64,000 nt of DNA from Paenibacillus sp. (GCF_035645195.1 NZ_DASQNA010000013.1:1-64000); one strand, 5' to 3'; positions 40,808 through 50,479 are shown, counted from the stretch's first letter. Notes: a model not told the origin generated them from the sequence alone. Numbers and translations are program-made.

Positions 40808-41248
40808 TTAGTAAGCGTATCGGCTGCGCGCCGTCGCCATCTCGTCCAATTCATGCTGCAAGCGGCGTTCCGCTTCCTTGCGATGCTCGGCGAGCGCCTT
40901 GTCCTTGGCGTTGAGCCATATTTTTTCGTCCATCGATTTGTCGGTCAGCCGCTCGCGCAGCTCCGCGACGCGCCGTTCCGCTTCGCGCATTTTGCGTTCC
41001 GCCGCCTTGATGCGCTCGTCCAAATAATCGATATACCGCTGGCTTGCGATCACTTCCGCCATCGCAAGGGCGCCGAGCGCCTCCTCCGCCAGCCTCGTCT
41101 GCGCGCGTTCCTTCTCTCCCGCCGCTTCTCGCAGCTCGCTCTCCGCTTCGCGCAGCGCGCCGAACGCCTCGGCGAGCCGCGACTCCGCTTCCTTTTTCTC
41201 GTTCGTTTTCACGTCGAGCACCTTTTGGAACGGGTACACGAATTTCAT
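40808..41248 (-). CDS. fliJ: Flagellar export chaperone FliJ
   Basis: An export-apparatus stalk protein that links the FliI ATPase ring to FlhA. The 146-residue product is almost entirely coiled coil, beginning MKFVYPFQKVLDVKTNEKKE, the usual FliJ start. A TTG 4 codons upstream is too close to the GGAGG. It lies just after fliI. Confidence 0.92.
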   Translation of the reverse strand: MKFVYPFQKVLDVKTNEKKEAESRLAEAFGALREAESELREAAGEKERAQTRLAEEALGALAMAEVIASQRYIDYLDERIKAAERKMREAERRVAELRERLTDKSMDEKIWLNAKDKALAEHRKEAERRLQHELDEMATARSRYAY

Positions 41249-41256
41249 GGATCGCG

Positions 41257-42588
41257 TCAACCTCCGAAGAACTGTCGAATCAAAGTCTCCTGCGCTTCCT
41301 GCAGCGTCGTCTTCTCGTCCGTCGCCTGCCTCGTAAAGCCGTGTATCGCTTGGATCGAGTCGATCGCTTTATCGATCTCGAGGTTCGATCCCGCTTTATA
41401 AGCGCCAATATTGATCAAATCCTCCGCGTCCCGGTACACGGCGAGCAGTTCCTTCAGCCGATTGCCGGCGGCGATCTGCTCCCGCGGGGCGATTTCGTTC
41501 ATGACGCGGGAGACGCTGGCGAGCACGTCGATCGCCGGGAAATGCCCCCGGTTCGCGAGCTTGCGGTCCAGGACGATATGGCCGTCCAGGATGCCGCGCA
41601 CCGCGTCGGCGATCGGCTCGTTCATGTCGTCGCCGTCGACCAGCACCGTGTAGAACGCGGTGATCGAACCTTTCGGCCCGGTCCCGGCGCGCTCGAGCAG
41701 CTTCGGCAGGCTGGCGAACACCGAGGGCGTATACCCTCGGGTCGCCGGCGGCTCGCCGACGGCGAGGCCGACTTCGCGGAGCGCCATCGCGTACCGCGTA
41801 ACGGAGTCCATCATCATCATCACGTTCAGCCCGCGGTCCCGGAAATATTCCGCGATCGCGGTCGTGATGAGCGCGCCCTTCATCCGGATCAGCGCCGGTT
41901 GATCGCTCGTCGCGACGACGACGACCGATCTCGCGAGCCCTTCCGGGCCGAGGTCGCGTTCGATGAAATCGAGCACTTCGCGTCCGCGCTCGCCGATCAG
42001 CCCGATCACGTTGACGTCCGCCGACGTGTTGCGGGCGATCATGCCGAGCAGCGTCGACTTGCCGACGCCGGACCCGGCGAAGATGCCGACCCGCTGCCCT
42101 TTGCCGATCGTGAGCAGCCCGTCGATGCAGCGAACGCCGACCGACAGCGGCTCGAGCACGCGCGGGCGCTTGAGCGGCGGAATCGGCGCGTTGTTCGCGG
42201 GCACCTCGGTCATCCGCAGCGGCAGCGAGGAGCCGTCCATCGGCAGTCCGAGGCCGTCCAGCACTTTGCCGAGCAGCTCGTGCCCCGCCTTGACGGCGAG
42301 CGGCTTGCCGGTGCCGACGACGTCGCAGCCGGGTCCGATCGCCGTCAGTTCGCCAAGCGGCATCAGAATGACTTTGTTGTTGCGAAAGCCGACGACCTCG
42401 GCCTTGACCGGCGGCGCGCCTTTGCCCGGGTGAATGAGGCATACGTCGCCGAGCTTGACGTCGGGACCCTCGGATTCGACCGTGAGGCCGATCACCTGCG
42501 TCACCTTGCCGTTAATCCGGATCGGATCGACCGAACGCAGCGCTTCCACGTACTTCTCGATGTCCGGCGCCTTGAACGCTCCGTTCAC
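41257..42588 (-). CDS. fliI: Flagellum-specific ATPase FliI
   Basis: An F1-beta-like ATPase that drives substrate unfolding and delivery to the export gate. It has 443 residues. The Walker A motif is FAGSGVGKSTLLGM, the Walker B region is VMMMMDSVTRYA and the family signature is PPATRGYTPSVFASLPKLL. It uses a GTG start (GGAGG just before) that overlaps the fliH end by 4 bases. Confidence 0.98.
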   Translation of the reverse strand: MNGAFKAPDIEKYVEALRSVDPIRINGKVTQVIGLTVESEGPDVKLGDVCLIHPGKGAPPVKAEVVGFRNNKVILMPLGELTAIGPGCDVVGTGKPLAVKAGHELLGKVLDGLGLPMDGSSLPLRMTEVPANNAPIPPLKRPRVLEPLSVGVRCIDGLLTIGKGQRVGIFAGSGVGKSTLLGMIARNTSADVNVIGLIGERGREVLDFIERDLGPEGLARSVVVVATSDQPALIRMKGALITTAIAEYFRDRGLNVMMMMDSVTRYAMALREVGLAVGEPPATRGYTPSVFASLPKLLERAGTGPKGSITAFYTVLVDGDDMNEPIADAVRGILDGHIVLDRKLANRGHFPAIDVLASVSRVMNEIAPREQIAAGNRLKELLAVYRDAEDLINIGAYKAGSNLEIDKAIDSIQAIHGFTRQATDEKTTLQEAQETLIRQFFGG

Positions 42589-43430
42589 GCCGATCCCTCC
42601 TCGTCGTCGCCGCGGGAGGCGATCTCCATGAGCGCCGTTTTCAACTCGGAGAGCTGCGTATCGATGCGGGCGTCGATGCTGCCGAACGCGGTGCGCACGA
42701 CGCAGCCGCCTTCATCGACCGTCGCGTCGGGCACGATGACGAGCTCCGCCTCGGAGTCGACGGACAGCGTCAGCTCCGCCCTCGCATCCTGCATCTTCGG
42801 GAACTGGGACGGCGCGACGCACAGCGTGATGAGCCCTTTCTCGCGCCGGCGCTCGAGCGTCCGCTTGACCTGCGCAAGCGTCCATTCGGGCGCGACGGCC
42901 AGATGTTCGCCGATGATTTTCTTCGCGACCGACGTGGACAACTCGACGAGGAACGGCTCGGCTTCGGCGATGACGCGCTCCTTCACCCGATGCGCTTCCG
43001 TCACTAGACCGCGGGCTTCCTGAATCAGGCCTTCGTACCGCTGCGCGATTTCCGCCTCCGCCTGCTTCAGGCCTTCTTGGTAGCCCGCTTCGTATCCGGA
43101 GCGCTTGCTCTCCTCGACGACGCGCAGATCCTCGATCCTTCGCTCGTCCCACCATTTATCGATTTGCTCCGACGCTTCGCCGAGCCTCCGTTCCGCCTCT
43201 TCCGCGGCGCTGCGCAGCAGCTCTTCCGCCGCCTGCTTGGCGTCTTCGAGCAGCCGCTCCGCGTCGGCGGCCGCCTGCGCTTCCCGCTCGGACGGCGCCG
43301 GATGCGCGCGGGCGAGCGCATCGTTCGCCGGTTCCGGCGAAGCCGCTTCCGGCGGCCGGTAAGCGAAGGCTTCCAGCTTTCGGGTTTCTTCCAGAGGAAT
43401 GTACCGATTCGACTTAATCACATTAGACAA
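42585..43430 (-). CDS. fliH: Flagellar assembly protein FliH
   Basis: Regulates FliI and links it to the C-ring. The 281-residue protein has an Ala/Glu-rich coiled coil (about 45-150) and a C-terminal FliH/V-ATPase-E-like domain (AKKIIGEHLAVAPEWTLAQV ... GGCVVRTAFGSIDARIDTQL). The predicted start is a TTG overlapping the fliG stop by 8 bp. The short N-terminal SNVIKSNRYIPLEETRKL is typical of FliH in Bacilli. Confidence 0.93.
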   Translation of the reverse strand: MSNVIKSNRYIPLEETRKLEAFAYRPPEAASPEPANDALARAHPAPSEREAQAAADAERLLEDAKQAAEELLRSAAEEAERRLGEASEQIDKWWDERRIEDLRVVEESKRSGYEAGYQEGLKQAEAEIAQRYEGLIQEARGLVTEAHRVKERVIAEAEPFLVELSTSVAKKIIGEHLAVAPEWTLAQVKRTLERRREKGLITLCVAPSQFPKMQDARAELTLSVDSEAELVIVPDATVDEGGCVVRTAFGSIDARIDTQLSELKTALMEIASRGDDEEGSA

Positions 43431-44445
43431 TGATATCGTCTCCTCCGCCGCGGGCGATAATAATCTCTCCGGCTTCCTCGAGTCGTCGCACCGTCGCTAC
43501 GATGCGCGTTTGCGCCTCTTCGACGTCCCGAAGTCTGACGGGACCCATAAATTCCATTTCTTCTTTGAAAGAATCCGCCATCCGCTTGGACATGTTGCGG
43601 AATATCGCTTCCCGCACCTCTTCGCTCGCAACCTTGAGCGCGAGCTGCAGATCCGCGTTTTCGATATCCCGGATGATCCGCTGAATGGAGCGGTTGTCGA
43701 GATTGACGATATCTTCGAAGACGAACATGCGCTTCTTGATTTCTTCCGCCAGCTCCGGATCCTGAATCTCGAGCGAATCGAGAATGGTACGCTCCGTGCC
43801 GCGGTCGACGCCGTTGAGAATTTGCACGATCGCTTCGATGCCGCCAGCGGACGTATAATCCTGCGTGACCGTCGCCGACAGCTTCTGTTCGAGCACGCGC
43901 TCCACCTGCGAGATAACCTCAGGCGACGTGCTGTCCATAATCGCGATCCGTTTCGCGACGTCCGCTTGCTTCTCCTGCGGCAGCGACGACAAAATGATCG
44001 CCGCCTGCTCGGGGTGAAGGTACGATAGCACGAGCGCGATCGTTTGCGCGTTTTCGTTTTGGATAAAGTTGAGAATTTGACCGGCGTCCGCCTTCCGGGC
44101 GAAATCGAACGGCCGCACCTGAAGCGTCGCCGTCAACCGATTGATGATGTCCATCGCCTTGCTCGGGCCGAGCGCCTTCTCCAAAATTTCTTTGGCGTAG
44201 TTGATGCCGCCCTGCGTGAGAAACTCCTGCGCGACCGCGATCTGGTGAAATTCCGCCATGATCGCGTCCTTCTCGGCGTTATCCACTTTGCGGACGTTGG
44301 CGATTTCCAGCGTCAGCTGCTCGATTTCCTCGTCTCGCAGATGCTTGAACACTTGGGCGGACACCTCGGGACCGAGGGTGATGAGCAGAATCGCCGCTTT
44401 TTGTCTGCCTGTCAACATTTGCTGCTGCGCCTGGGCTTTTGCCAT
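43423..44445 (-). CDS. fliG: Flagellar motor switch protein FliG
   Basis: The rotor subunit that contacts the stator. The 340-residue protein has the three armadillo-like FliG domains: N-terminal (LTGRQKAAILLITLGPEVSA), middle (LSYLHPEQAAIILSSLPQEK with the EHPQ-type motif) and C-terminal torque domain (RRSIQ-type helix NRSIQRIIRDIENADLQLAL). Encoded between fliF and fliH. Confidence 0.98.
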   Translation of the reverse strand: MAKAQAQQQMLTGRQKAAILLITLGPEVSAQVFKHLRDEEIEQLTLEIANVRKVDNAEKDAIMAEFHQIAVAQEFLTQGGINYAKEILEKALGPSKAMDIINRLTATLQVRPFDFARKADAGQILNFIQNENAQTIALVLSYLHPEQAAIILSSLPQEKQADVAKRIAIMDSTSPEVISQVERVLEQKLSATVTQDYTSAGGIEAIVQILNGVDRGTERTILDSLEIQDPELAEEIKKRMFVFEDIVNLDNRSIQRIIRDIENADLQLALKVASEEVREAIFRNMSKRMADSFKEEMEFMGPVRLRDVEEAQTRIVATVRRLEEAGEIIIARGGGDDIIV

Positions 44446-44459
44446 TCCCTTATCCCCCT

Positions 44460-46046
44460 TTATTCATCCGCCAGCCATGTACGCAGCAAATTCGTGAATT
44501 CCTCTGGCTTTCGTTTCGCCAAATGCTCGAGCTGCTTCCGAATTTGGTTGTCGTTGCCGACCTGTTCGATGTCGAGCACCTGCTCCGGCTGCTGCGTCTC
44601 CGCCGCCGCAAGCTCGATCTCGGCCTGCGCGAGCGCCTCCGCTTTCGCCTTCCGACGGCGTACCACGGCGAATGCGCCGGCCGCGACGACGGCCGCGACG
44701 GCGGCGCCCGCAGCCGCGTACAGCAGCATTTGGTTGTCCGTCGTTTCCGCCGTTACGGCTGCGCCGTTGAACGAGCGGGAAATGACCGACACCTTGGAAG
44801 CCAATTGCTCCTCGCTGAGCGTCTGCCCGGAGTTCGCAAGCGACGCCCCGACGATGCTCGTAAGCAGCTGTTCCACCTGGGCGACCGTCTCCGGATCGTC
44901 CGTCGAGTTGATGCCGACGGAAATGCTGAGGTCCTTCACTACGTAAGGACTCGAAACGATTTCTTCCGATATGCGGTTAAAATCGAAATTTTCGATGATA
45001 TCGCTTTTCTCCGACTCCATGCTGCCCTGTACCGACGAGCCCGGATAGCTCGGAACGTCCGTCTCTCCGGTGCCGACCGTGCCGCCGGTTTCGCCGCCTG
45101 TGCTCGTCACCGACTCTTCGCTCGCTTGGCGCGAAACGATGATGCCGGTGCCGTCTTCCGCGTTGACCGGCTCGACGCGGTTCGCCGAGCTCTTTTTCTG
45201 GTCGAAGTTGAGCGTGGAGAACACGCTGACGATGACGTCGTCTTCCCCGAGCAGCGGCGCAAGGAAGCTCATGATATTGCGCTGTAAATCGAGCTCGAAT
45301 TGCTTCTTAAGCCGAAGCTGCTGTTCGATTTGGCCGGTCGAGGCGCCCATGCCTCCTCCGAGCCGCGAGGACGGCAGCAGCTCGCCGTTCTGGTCGGAAA
45401 TCGTGATGTTGTCGATCGACAAGTTCGGCACGCTGCGCGCGACCAAGTTGTAAATCGTGTCGATCTTCGCTTGATCCGGCGGAAACCCCGGCGTGAAATT
45501 GACGACGACCGAAGCGGTGGACTGCTGTCCCGCTCCGTCCGGATTCAAAAATACGCTTTGTTTCGGGACGTTGATGAGCACCTCGGAGCTGCTGACGCCG
45601 CTGATTTGATTGATCAAGCGTTGGATTTCTCCCGATCTCGCGTCGGCGTTCAGCACGTCGAACTGCGAGTCCGTCATGCTCCAACTGTTCATGTTTTCAC
45701 GGAAAATTTCGTAGCCGATCGCCCCGTTCGTCACGAGACCTTGGGAGGCGACGTCGATTTTCACCGAGGACACCATCGTGCTGGGCACGCCGATCGTTCG
45801 ACCGTCCACGCTAAGCTTGTACGGGATGGCGTTCGATTCCAAATACCCCTTCACGTTCGCGGCGTCCGTCGGATTCAAATCCGTGAAGGCGACGGAATAC
45901 TCCGTTTTGGAAAACTGAAAGACGAGCAGAGCGATCGTCGCGACGCTTAACACGAAGGCGCCGACAAACAAGAATCGCTGTTTGTTCGTATATTGACCCC
46001 AGAACCGAAGTAGCGATTCGCGGTACCGGGCGAGCGTTTCGTTCAC
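44460..46046 (-). CDS. fliF: MS-ring protein FliF
   Basis: Builds the membrane ring on which the flagellum assembles. The 528-residue protein has two membrane helices (about 25-45 and 440-462), ring-building motifs between them (VSSVKIDVASQGLV, SSEVLINVPKQSVFLNPDG) and a C-terminal FliG-binding tail (LLRTWLADE). The GTG start follows GAGGTGACACA. Confidence 0.97.
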   Translation of the reverse strand: MNETLARYRESLLRFWGQYTNKQRFLFVGAFVLSVATIALLVFQFSKTEYSVAFTDLNPTDAANVKGYLESNAIPYKLSVDGRTIGVPSTMVSSVKIDVASQGLVTNGAIGYEIFRENMNSWSMTDSQFDVLNADARSGEIQRLINQISGVSSSEVLINVPKQSVFLNPDGAGQQSTASVVVNFTPGFPPDQAKIDTIYNLVARSVPNLSIDNITISDQNGELLPSSRLGGGMGASTGQIEQQLRLKKQFELDLQRNIMSFLAPLLGEDDVIVSVFSTLNFDQKKSSANRVEPVNAEDGTGIIVSRQASEESVTSTGGETGGTVGTGETDVPSYPGSSVQGSMESEKSDIIENFDFNRISEEIVSSPYVVKDLSISVGINSTDDPETVAQVEQLLTSIVGASLANSGQTLSEEQLASKVSVISRSFNGAAVTAETTDNQMLLYAAAGAAVAAVVAAGAFAVVRRRKAKAEALAQAEIELAAAETQQPEQVLDIEQVGNDNQIRKQLEHLAKRKPEEFTNLLRTWLADE

Positions 46047-46090
46047 TGTGTCACCTCATTACACGGCTCAGGTCGAGTGGAACCACCTCA

Positions 46091-46414
46091 TTACAGCTGC
46101 GTTCTCATAATCTCTTGGTAAGCTTCGATCACCTTGTTGCGAACTTGAACGGTCAGCTGCATACCGAGCTGCGCTTTCTCCGCGGCGATGACAAGGGTAT
46201 GCACGTCGGAAATTTGACCGGTAACGAATTGCTCGTTCAATACGCGCACTTGCTTCTCTTGCGCATCCACCGATTGCAGCGCCTTCTCCAGCACGTTCGC
46301 GAACGCTCCCGTAATTTGCCCGACGCCTCCCGGATCGGAAGAAGTTTGGGCGGTCGAACCGCCCGCGGCGGGAGTCGCTATGGAAAATGGTTTCAATCCA
46401 GCAATAGACATCAT
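46091..46414 (-). CDS. fliE: Rod/MS-ring adaptor FliE
   Basis: Joins the rod to the MS ring and export gate. The 107-residue protein ends with the conserved DVHTLVIAAEKAQLGMQLTV ... KVIEAYQEIMRTQL block. AAAGGAGAGAGA precedes a double ATG; the first is used. Encoded in the flgB-flgC-fliE-fliF order. Confidence 0.95.
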   Translation of the reverse strand: MMSIAGLKPFSIATPAAGGSTAQTSSDPGGVGQITGAFANVLEKALQSVDAQEKQVRVLNEQFVTGQISDVHTLVIAAEKAQLGMQLTVQVRNKVIEAYQEIMRTQL

Positions 46415-46455
46415 TCTCTCTCCTTTACTTGCGCGATTTAGCGAACCCCATCCGT

Positions 46456-46905
46456 TTATCTTCCGATCTCTAGAGCTTTCGTGATGAACGATTTCGATGC
46501 GTTAAGCGCTGTTACGTTCGCTTCGTACGAACGCGTGGCGGAAATCATGTCCACCATCTCCTTCAGTACGTCGACGTTCGGCATCAGCACGAAGCCGTTC
46601 GCGTCCGCGTCGGGATGCGTCGGGTTGTATACTTGTTTGTAAGGCGCCGGGTCGTCATAAATGCGGGTCACTTTCACCCCTTGGCTCGCGCCGTCGCGCA
46701 TCGTACCCTCGAGCACGTCTTTGAAGGACACTTGCCCCTTCGGCTCCATGACGACGAGCTTGCGCGTGTAGGGCACCCAGCGGCCGTCCACGAATTTGCC
46801 CCGCGTCGTCTCCGCGTTGGCGATGTTCGAGGCGATGACGTCCATCCGAAGGCGCTGCGCCGTTAATGCCGAGGAGCTAATGTCGAATCCGTTCGTTAAT
46901 CGCAT
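46456..46905 (-). CDS. flgC: Proximal rod protein FlgC
   Basis: A 149-residue rod subunit with the N-terminal flagellar rod motif RMDVIASNIANAETTRG and the C-terminal EMVDMISATRSYEANVTAL coiled-coil segment. The start abuts the flgB stop (1-base overlap). Confidence 0.96.
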   Translation of the reverse strand: MRLTNGFDISSSALTAQRLRMDVIASNIANAETTRGKFVDGRWVPYTRKLVVMEPKGQVSFKDVLEGTMRDGASQGVKVTRIYDDPAPYKQVYNPTHPDADANGFVLMPNVDVLKEMVDMISATRSYEANVTALNASKSFITKALEIGR

Positions 46906-47312
46906 TATCTGCCCTCCACCGCGGTTCTCGCGAGCTTGATCTCATGGGACGCTTGCTGCACCAACGCGTTGTAGCGCAGCTGATTTTTGGCCATGAGCGA
47001 CATTTCCGAATCGATATCCACGTTGTTCAAGTTGTTGTTCATGACGGAATTTTCGTCGACGACGATTTTAGGCTTAATTTCCTGCGACGTTCTGCCGATA
47101 TTAATGTGGCGGGGGTCCGTACGGCGGCCGACAACCTTCGCCGGCGAATCGGTCAACGATTGCTGAAGCAGCGACTCGAATTGGACCTCGGACCTTTTGA
47201 ATCGAGGCGTATCCACGTTGGCGATATTGTTGGCGATGACTGCCTGCCTGAGGCTGGCCGCGTCCAACGTCCGCTCAATCATGCGGAAGTGGCTGCCGTT
47301 CACGTTGAGCAC
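46905..47312 (-). CDS. flgB: Proximal rod protein FlgB
   Basis: First gene of the flagellar/chemotaxis operon; 135 residues. The rod motif is RQAVIANNIANVDTPRFKRS and the C-terminal part is MAKNQLRYNALVQQASHEIK. The GTG start has GGAAGGGG about 7 bases upstream. As in B. subtilis it follows codY, but here a 369-bp gap with a terminator and strong inverted repeats intervenes. Confidence 0.96.
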   Translation of the reverse strand: MLNVNGSHFRMIERTLDAASLRQAVIANNIANVDTPRFKRSEVQFESLLQQSLTDSPAKVVGRRTDPRHINIGRTSQEIKPKIVVDENSVMNNNLNNVDIDSEMSLMAKNQLRYNALVQQASHEIKLARTAVEGR

Positions 47313-47488
47313 AAGTGATCCCCTTCCTATTTCCCAATGATTTTATGCCTATTTTTCAAACCCTTCTTTAGGTCAGATAATCATATTCCACAGCGCATGA
47401 ATTTTTTCCTTCTTGTTTCGACAAATTTTTTATCTATTTTTGTTTCCATATCGATATTGAATAAAACTGTAAAAATGTCGTAAACGTA
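47313..47488 (-). promoter_or_regulatory. AT-rich region before flgB, likely holding the fla promoter
   Basis: This stretch is far AT-richer than its surroundings. Candidates on the minus strand are TTTACA and TATGGA with a 17-base spacer (47473-47445) and an isolated TATGAT -10 at about 47386-47381. A loose SigD-like TAAA-N16/17-GGCATAAA lies just before flgB (about 47370-47343). None is convincing. An inverted TTGT/ACAA repeat lies at 47413-47424. No gene is present. Confidence 0.4.
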
Positions 47489-47600
47489 AGAAAAACTTCT
47501 ATCGAAGTACATTACAAGATGAGCGACCGCGGTAAAGCGGAAGTTTTTCTTGGTATAGAATTTACTCGTTCCGAAGTCAGCGAAACTCATAAATTCTATA
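47489..47600 (-). ncRNA. Structured element with paired hairpins upstream of flgB
   Basis: Two 10-bp perfect inverted repeats follow one another: TATAGAATTT/AAATTCTATA (47554-47563, 47591-47600) and AGAAAAACTT/AAGTTTTTCT (47489-47498, 47541-47550). The first encloses a further 6-bp stem (GTTTCG/CGGAAC). The second encloses CCGC/GCGG. An alternative hairpin, ACTTC-GATA-GAAGT on the minus strand, would compete with the second stem. It lies just downstream of the codY terminator, so it is either a leader RNA of the flagellar operon or a DNA operator region. I cannot match it to a known family. Confidence 0.4.
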
Positions 47601-47606
47601 TCGATC

Positions 47607-47641
47607 AAAAAAACCCTATTGCAGCAAGTGCAATAGGGTTT
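47607..47641 (-). terminator. Intrinsic terminator after codY
   Basis: AAACCCTATTGC (47611-47622) and GCAATAGGGTTT (47630-47641) form a perfect 12-bp stem with a 7-base loop, followed on the minus strand by seven T. It separates codY from the flagellar operon, unlike the partial readthrough arrangement described in B. subtilis. Confidence 0.93.
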
Positions 47642-47681
47642 TACCGTTTGTCGAAAAAATGTCGATCTGTCGAACGTCGGT

Positions 47682-48464
47682 TTAGTGGTTGCCGCTCTTC
47701 ACGATTTGTTCGACCAATTGGTCGTTCAAAATTTTGATGTACGTGCCCTTCATCCCGAGCGAACGCGTTTCGATGACGCCCGCGCTTTCGAGCTTACGGA
47801 GCGCGTTCACGATGACGGAACGGGTGATGCCGACACGATCCGCCACCTTGCTCGCGACAAGAAGCCCTTCCTTGCCGCCGAGCTCTTCGAAAATATGCTC
47901 GACCGCCTCCAGCTCGCTGAAGCTGAGCGAACCGACCGCCACCTGAACGGCCGCTTTCGTGCGCGCCTCGAGCTCGCTTTCCTCCGCCCGTTCGCGCAAA
48001 ATTTCCATGCCGACGATCGTCGACCCGTACTCGGCGAGCACGAGGTCGTCCTCGCCGAACGGACGATCCGCCCGCGTGACGACGAGCGTGCCGATCCGGT
48101 CGCCCGCGCCGAGAATCGGCACGACCGTCACGAACTGATCCTCCATCAGCTCGTGAACGCGCTCGACCAAGTTCCGGTACGGGCTGTCCTCGTCGTCGTT
48201 CCCGGTCGTCTCGTCGATGCTGGTGAACCATTGGTTCGCCTCTTGCGGAAACCGGCGTTCCTCGAGGACGTAACGGGACAGCTCGTCGCCTTGCGGCAGA
48301 CGCGCGAGACCGCAGCCCAATATTTTCCCTTTTCTGCTGACGACGAATACGTTGGCGCCGATAATGTCCCGGAGCACCTCGCCCATCTCCATGAAATTAA
48401 CGGAAGTGCCGGCCGCTTTCTGGAGCAGTTTATTCAAACGCCTCGTTTTGGATAACAATGTCAT
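47682..48464 (-). CDS. codY: Global transcription regulator CodY
   Basis: A GTP- and branched-chain-amino-acid-sensing repressor of stationary-phase, transport and motility genes. It has 260 residues with an N-terminal GAF domain ([20 protein letters not shown]) and a C-terminal winged helix-turn-helix ([24 protein letters not shown]). The start [14 protein letters not shown] matches B. subtilis CodY (MALLQKTR); the upstream GTG at 48476 is less likely. It lies between hslU and the flagellar operon, the conserved position. Confidence 0.97.
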   Translation of the reverse strand: MTLLSKTRRLNKLLQKAAGTSVNFMEMGEVLRDIIGANVFVVSRKGKILGCGLARLPQGDELSRYVLEERRFPQEANQWFTSIDETTGNDDEDSPYRNLVERVHELMEDQFVTVVPILGAGDRIGTLVVTRADRPFGEDDLVLAEYGSTIVGMEILRERAEESELEARTKAAVQVAVGSLSFSELEAVEHIFEELGGKEGLLVASKVADRVGITRSVIVNALRKLESAGVIETRSLGMKGTYIKILNDQLVEQIVKSGNH

Positions 48465-48489
48465 GATGCTGCACACAAGCCTCTCACAT

Positions 48490-49893
48490 TTATAGGATGT
48501 ACTGACTCAAATCGCGGTTTTTCGCCACCTCGCCGAGCTTTTCTCGCACGTATTCCGGCGTAATGACAATTTGCTCCAGATTGATGTCCGGCGCCTCGAA
48601 GCTCAAATCCTCCAGCAGCTTCTCTAAAATCGTATGAAGGCGTCTCGCGCCGATATTTTCGGTGTTTTGGTTCACTTCCGCCGCGATGCGGGCGATTTCG
48701 GAAATCGCCTCCGGCGAAAATTCGACCTCGATGCCTTCGGTTTGCAGCAGCGCTGTATACTGCTTCGTCAGCGCGTTCTTCGGCTCTTTCAGGATCAGCT
48801 CGAAATCGCTTTGCGTCAGCGAGTTCAGCTCCACGCGGATCGGGAATCGGCCCTGCAGCTCCGGAATGAGGTCGGACGGCTTCGCGACGTGGAACGCGCC
48901 CGCGGCGATGAACAGCACGTAATCGGTTTTGACCGGACCGTATTTCGTCATGACCGTGGAGCCTTCCACGATCGGCAGAATGTCGCGCTGCACGCCCTCG
49001 CGGGAGACGTCCGGACCGGTGCCGCGCGAGGAGCTTGCGATTTTGTCGATCTCGTCGATGAAAATGATGCCCGATTGCTCCGCCCGGCGGATCGACTCCT
49101 GCGTCACGTCGTCCATGTCGATCAGCTTTTGCGCTTCTTCCTGCGTCAGCACCTTGCGGGCTTCCTTGACCGGAAGCTTCCGTTTTTTCGTCCGTTTCGG
49201 CAGGAAGCTGCCGAACATTTCCTGCATGTTCATGCCCATTTGCTCGTTGCCGCCTTGTCCCGCGAGCATGTCGAGCATATTCGGCGCGTTCTCTTCGATC
49301 TCGATCTCGATCATCTCGTTCTCGAGCGCCCCGTCGGCGAGCTTCCGCCGCACCGTTTCGCGCCGCTCGTGCAGCGTCGGATCGTGCTCCTGCGCCGGCT
49401 GCGCCGGCTGCTGCGCGCCGCCGAAAATCATTTCGAGCGGGTTTTTCATCGGCTTCTCCCGCTGCGGGCTCGGCACGAGAATGTTGACGATCCGCTCGTT
49501 CGCGAGCGCCTCCGCCCGGTCCTTCACCTTCTCCGTCCGCTCGGCCTTCACCATGCGGATCGCCGTCTCGACGAGATCGCGAACCATCGATTCGACGTCG
49601 CGTCCGACATATCCGATTTCGGTAAATTTCGTCGCCTCGACTTTGACGAACGGCGCGTTCACGAGCTTCGCGAGACGCCGCGCGATTTCCGTTTTGCCGA
49701 CGCCCGTCGGCCCGATCATCAGCAAGTTTTTCGGCACCACTTCGTCGCGGATGCTCTCGTCGAGCAGGCTCCGGCGGTACCGGTTGCGCAGGGCGACCGC
49801 CATCGACCGCTTCGCTTTCTTTTGACCGACGATGTACTTATCGAGTTCCGCTACGATTTGTCTTGGCGTGAACGCCTCGTTCGATGTGGACAT
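48490..49893 (-). CDS. hslU: HslU/ClpY unfoldase ATPase
   Basis: AAA+ unfoldase feeding the HslV protease. It has 467 residues. The Walker A motif is [17 protein letters not shown], the pore motif is [11 protein letters not shown] and the Walker B is [13 protein letters not shown]. An intermediate I-domain spans about 110-240. The C-terminal peptide ENLSQYIL-like ending ([10 protein letters not shown]) inserts into HslV. It is encoded 9 bp after hslV. Confidence 0.98.
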   Translation of the reverse strand: MSTSNEAFTPRQIVAELDKYIVGQKKAKRSMAVALRNRYRRSLLDESIRDEVVPKNLLMIGPTGVGKTEIARRLAKLVNAPFVKVEATKFTEIGYVGRDVESMVRDLVETAIRMVKAERTEKVKDRAEALANERIVNILVPSPQREKPMKNPLEMIFGGAQQPAQPAQEHDPTLHERRETVRRKLADGALENEMIEIEIEENAPNMLDMLAGQGGNEQMGMNMQEMFGSFLPKRTKKRKLPVKEARKVLTQEEAQKLIDMDDVTQESIRRAEQSGIIFIDEIDKIASSSRGTGPDVSREGVQRDILPIVEGSTVMTKYGPVKTDYVLFIAAGAFHVAKPSDLIPELQGRFPIRVELNSLTQSDFELILKEPKNALTKQYTALLQTEGIEVEFSPEAISEIARIAAEVNQNTENIGARRLHTILEKLLEDLSFEAPDINLEQIVITPEYVREKLGEVAKNRDLSQYIL

Positions 49894-49902
49894 AGCGCTT
49901 CC

Positions 49903-50454
49903 TTACCCCTCCATCTCCTCGACGATGATGTTGTCGTTCGTATACACGCAAATTTCCGCCGCCATCTTCATAGCCGCGAGCGCGATTTCTTTCGCTTCCA
50001 TATGATCGCCGGCGTACCGCTTCAGCGCCCGGCCCGCGGACAGCGCGAAGCTGCCTCCGGAGCCGATCGCGAGCACGCCGTCGTCCGGCTCGATGATTTC
50101 GCCGTTGCCCGAAATGAGCAGCAAATGCTGCGCGTCCATCACGATCATCATCGCTTCCAATCGGCGCAGCACGCGGTCCGACCGCCACTCCTTGGCTAGC
50201 TCCACCGCGGCGCGCTGCAGGTTGCCGCTGTGCTCCTCGAGCTTCCCTTCGAATTTCTCGAACAGCGTGATCGCGTCGGCGACCGATCCGGCGAAGCCCG
50301 CCGCGACCTTGCCGCGGTACAGCCTGCGCACCTTCTTCGCGCCGTGCTTCATGACCATCGCGTTGCCGAACGTCACTTGCCCGTCGCCGGCGATCGCTCC
50401 TTTGCCTTTGTGCCTGACCGCGAATATCGTCGTCGCGTGAAATTGGGAATCCAT
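49903..50454 (-). CDS. hslV: HslV/ClpQ protease subunit
   Basis: Proteasome-like peptidase of the HslVU complex; 183 residues. The N-terminal [13 protein letters not shown] carries the HATT sequence whose first Thr aligns with the catalytic Thr1 of other HslV. This requires removal of seven residues; B. subtilis ClpQ instead is reported to use a Ser exposed after Met removal. [31 protein letters not shown] and [16 protein letters not shown] are the conserved blocks. Encoded between xerC and hslU. Confidence 0.96.
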   Translation of the reverse strand: MDSQFHATTIFAVRHKGKGAIAGDGQVTFGNAMVMKHGAKKVRRLYRGKVAAGFAGSVADAITLFEKFEGKLEEHSGNLQRAAVELAKEWRSDRVLRRLEAMMIVMDAQHLLLISGNGEIIEPDDGVLAIGSGGSFALSAGRALKRYAGDHMEAKEIALAAMKMAAEICVYTNDNIIVEEMEG

Positions 50455-50479
50455 CGTGTCTCCTCCTCGTTTCTAGAGG

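Noticed and set aside
47413-47432. CodY-box match before flgB
   Set aside because: The best alignment to AATTTTCWGAAAATT matches about 9 of 15 positions, too weak in such AT-rich DNA.
47381-47608. 75-codon minus-strand ORF in the codY-flgB gap
   Set aside because: No ribosome-binding site; it runs through the hairpin arms, and its sequence looks like translated inverted repeats.
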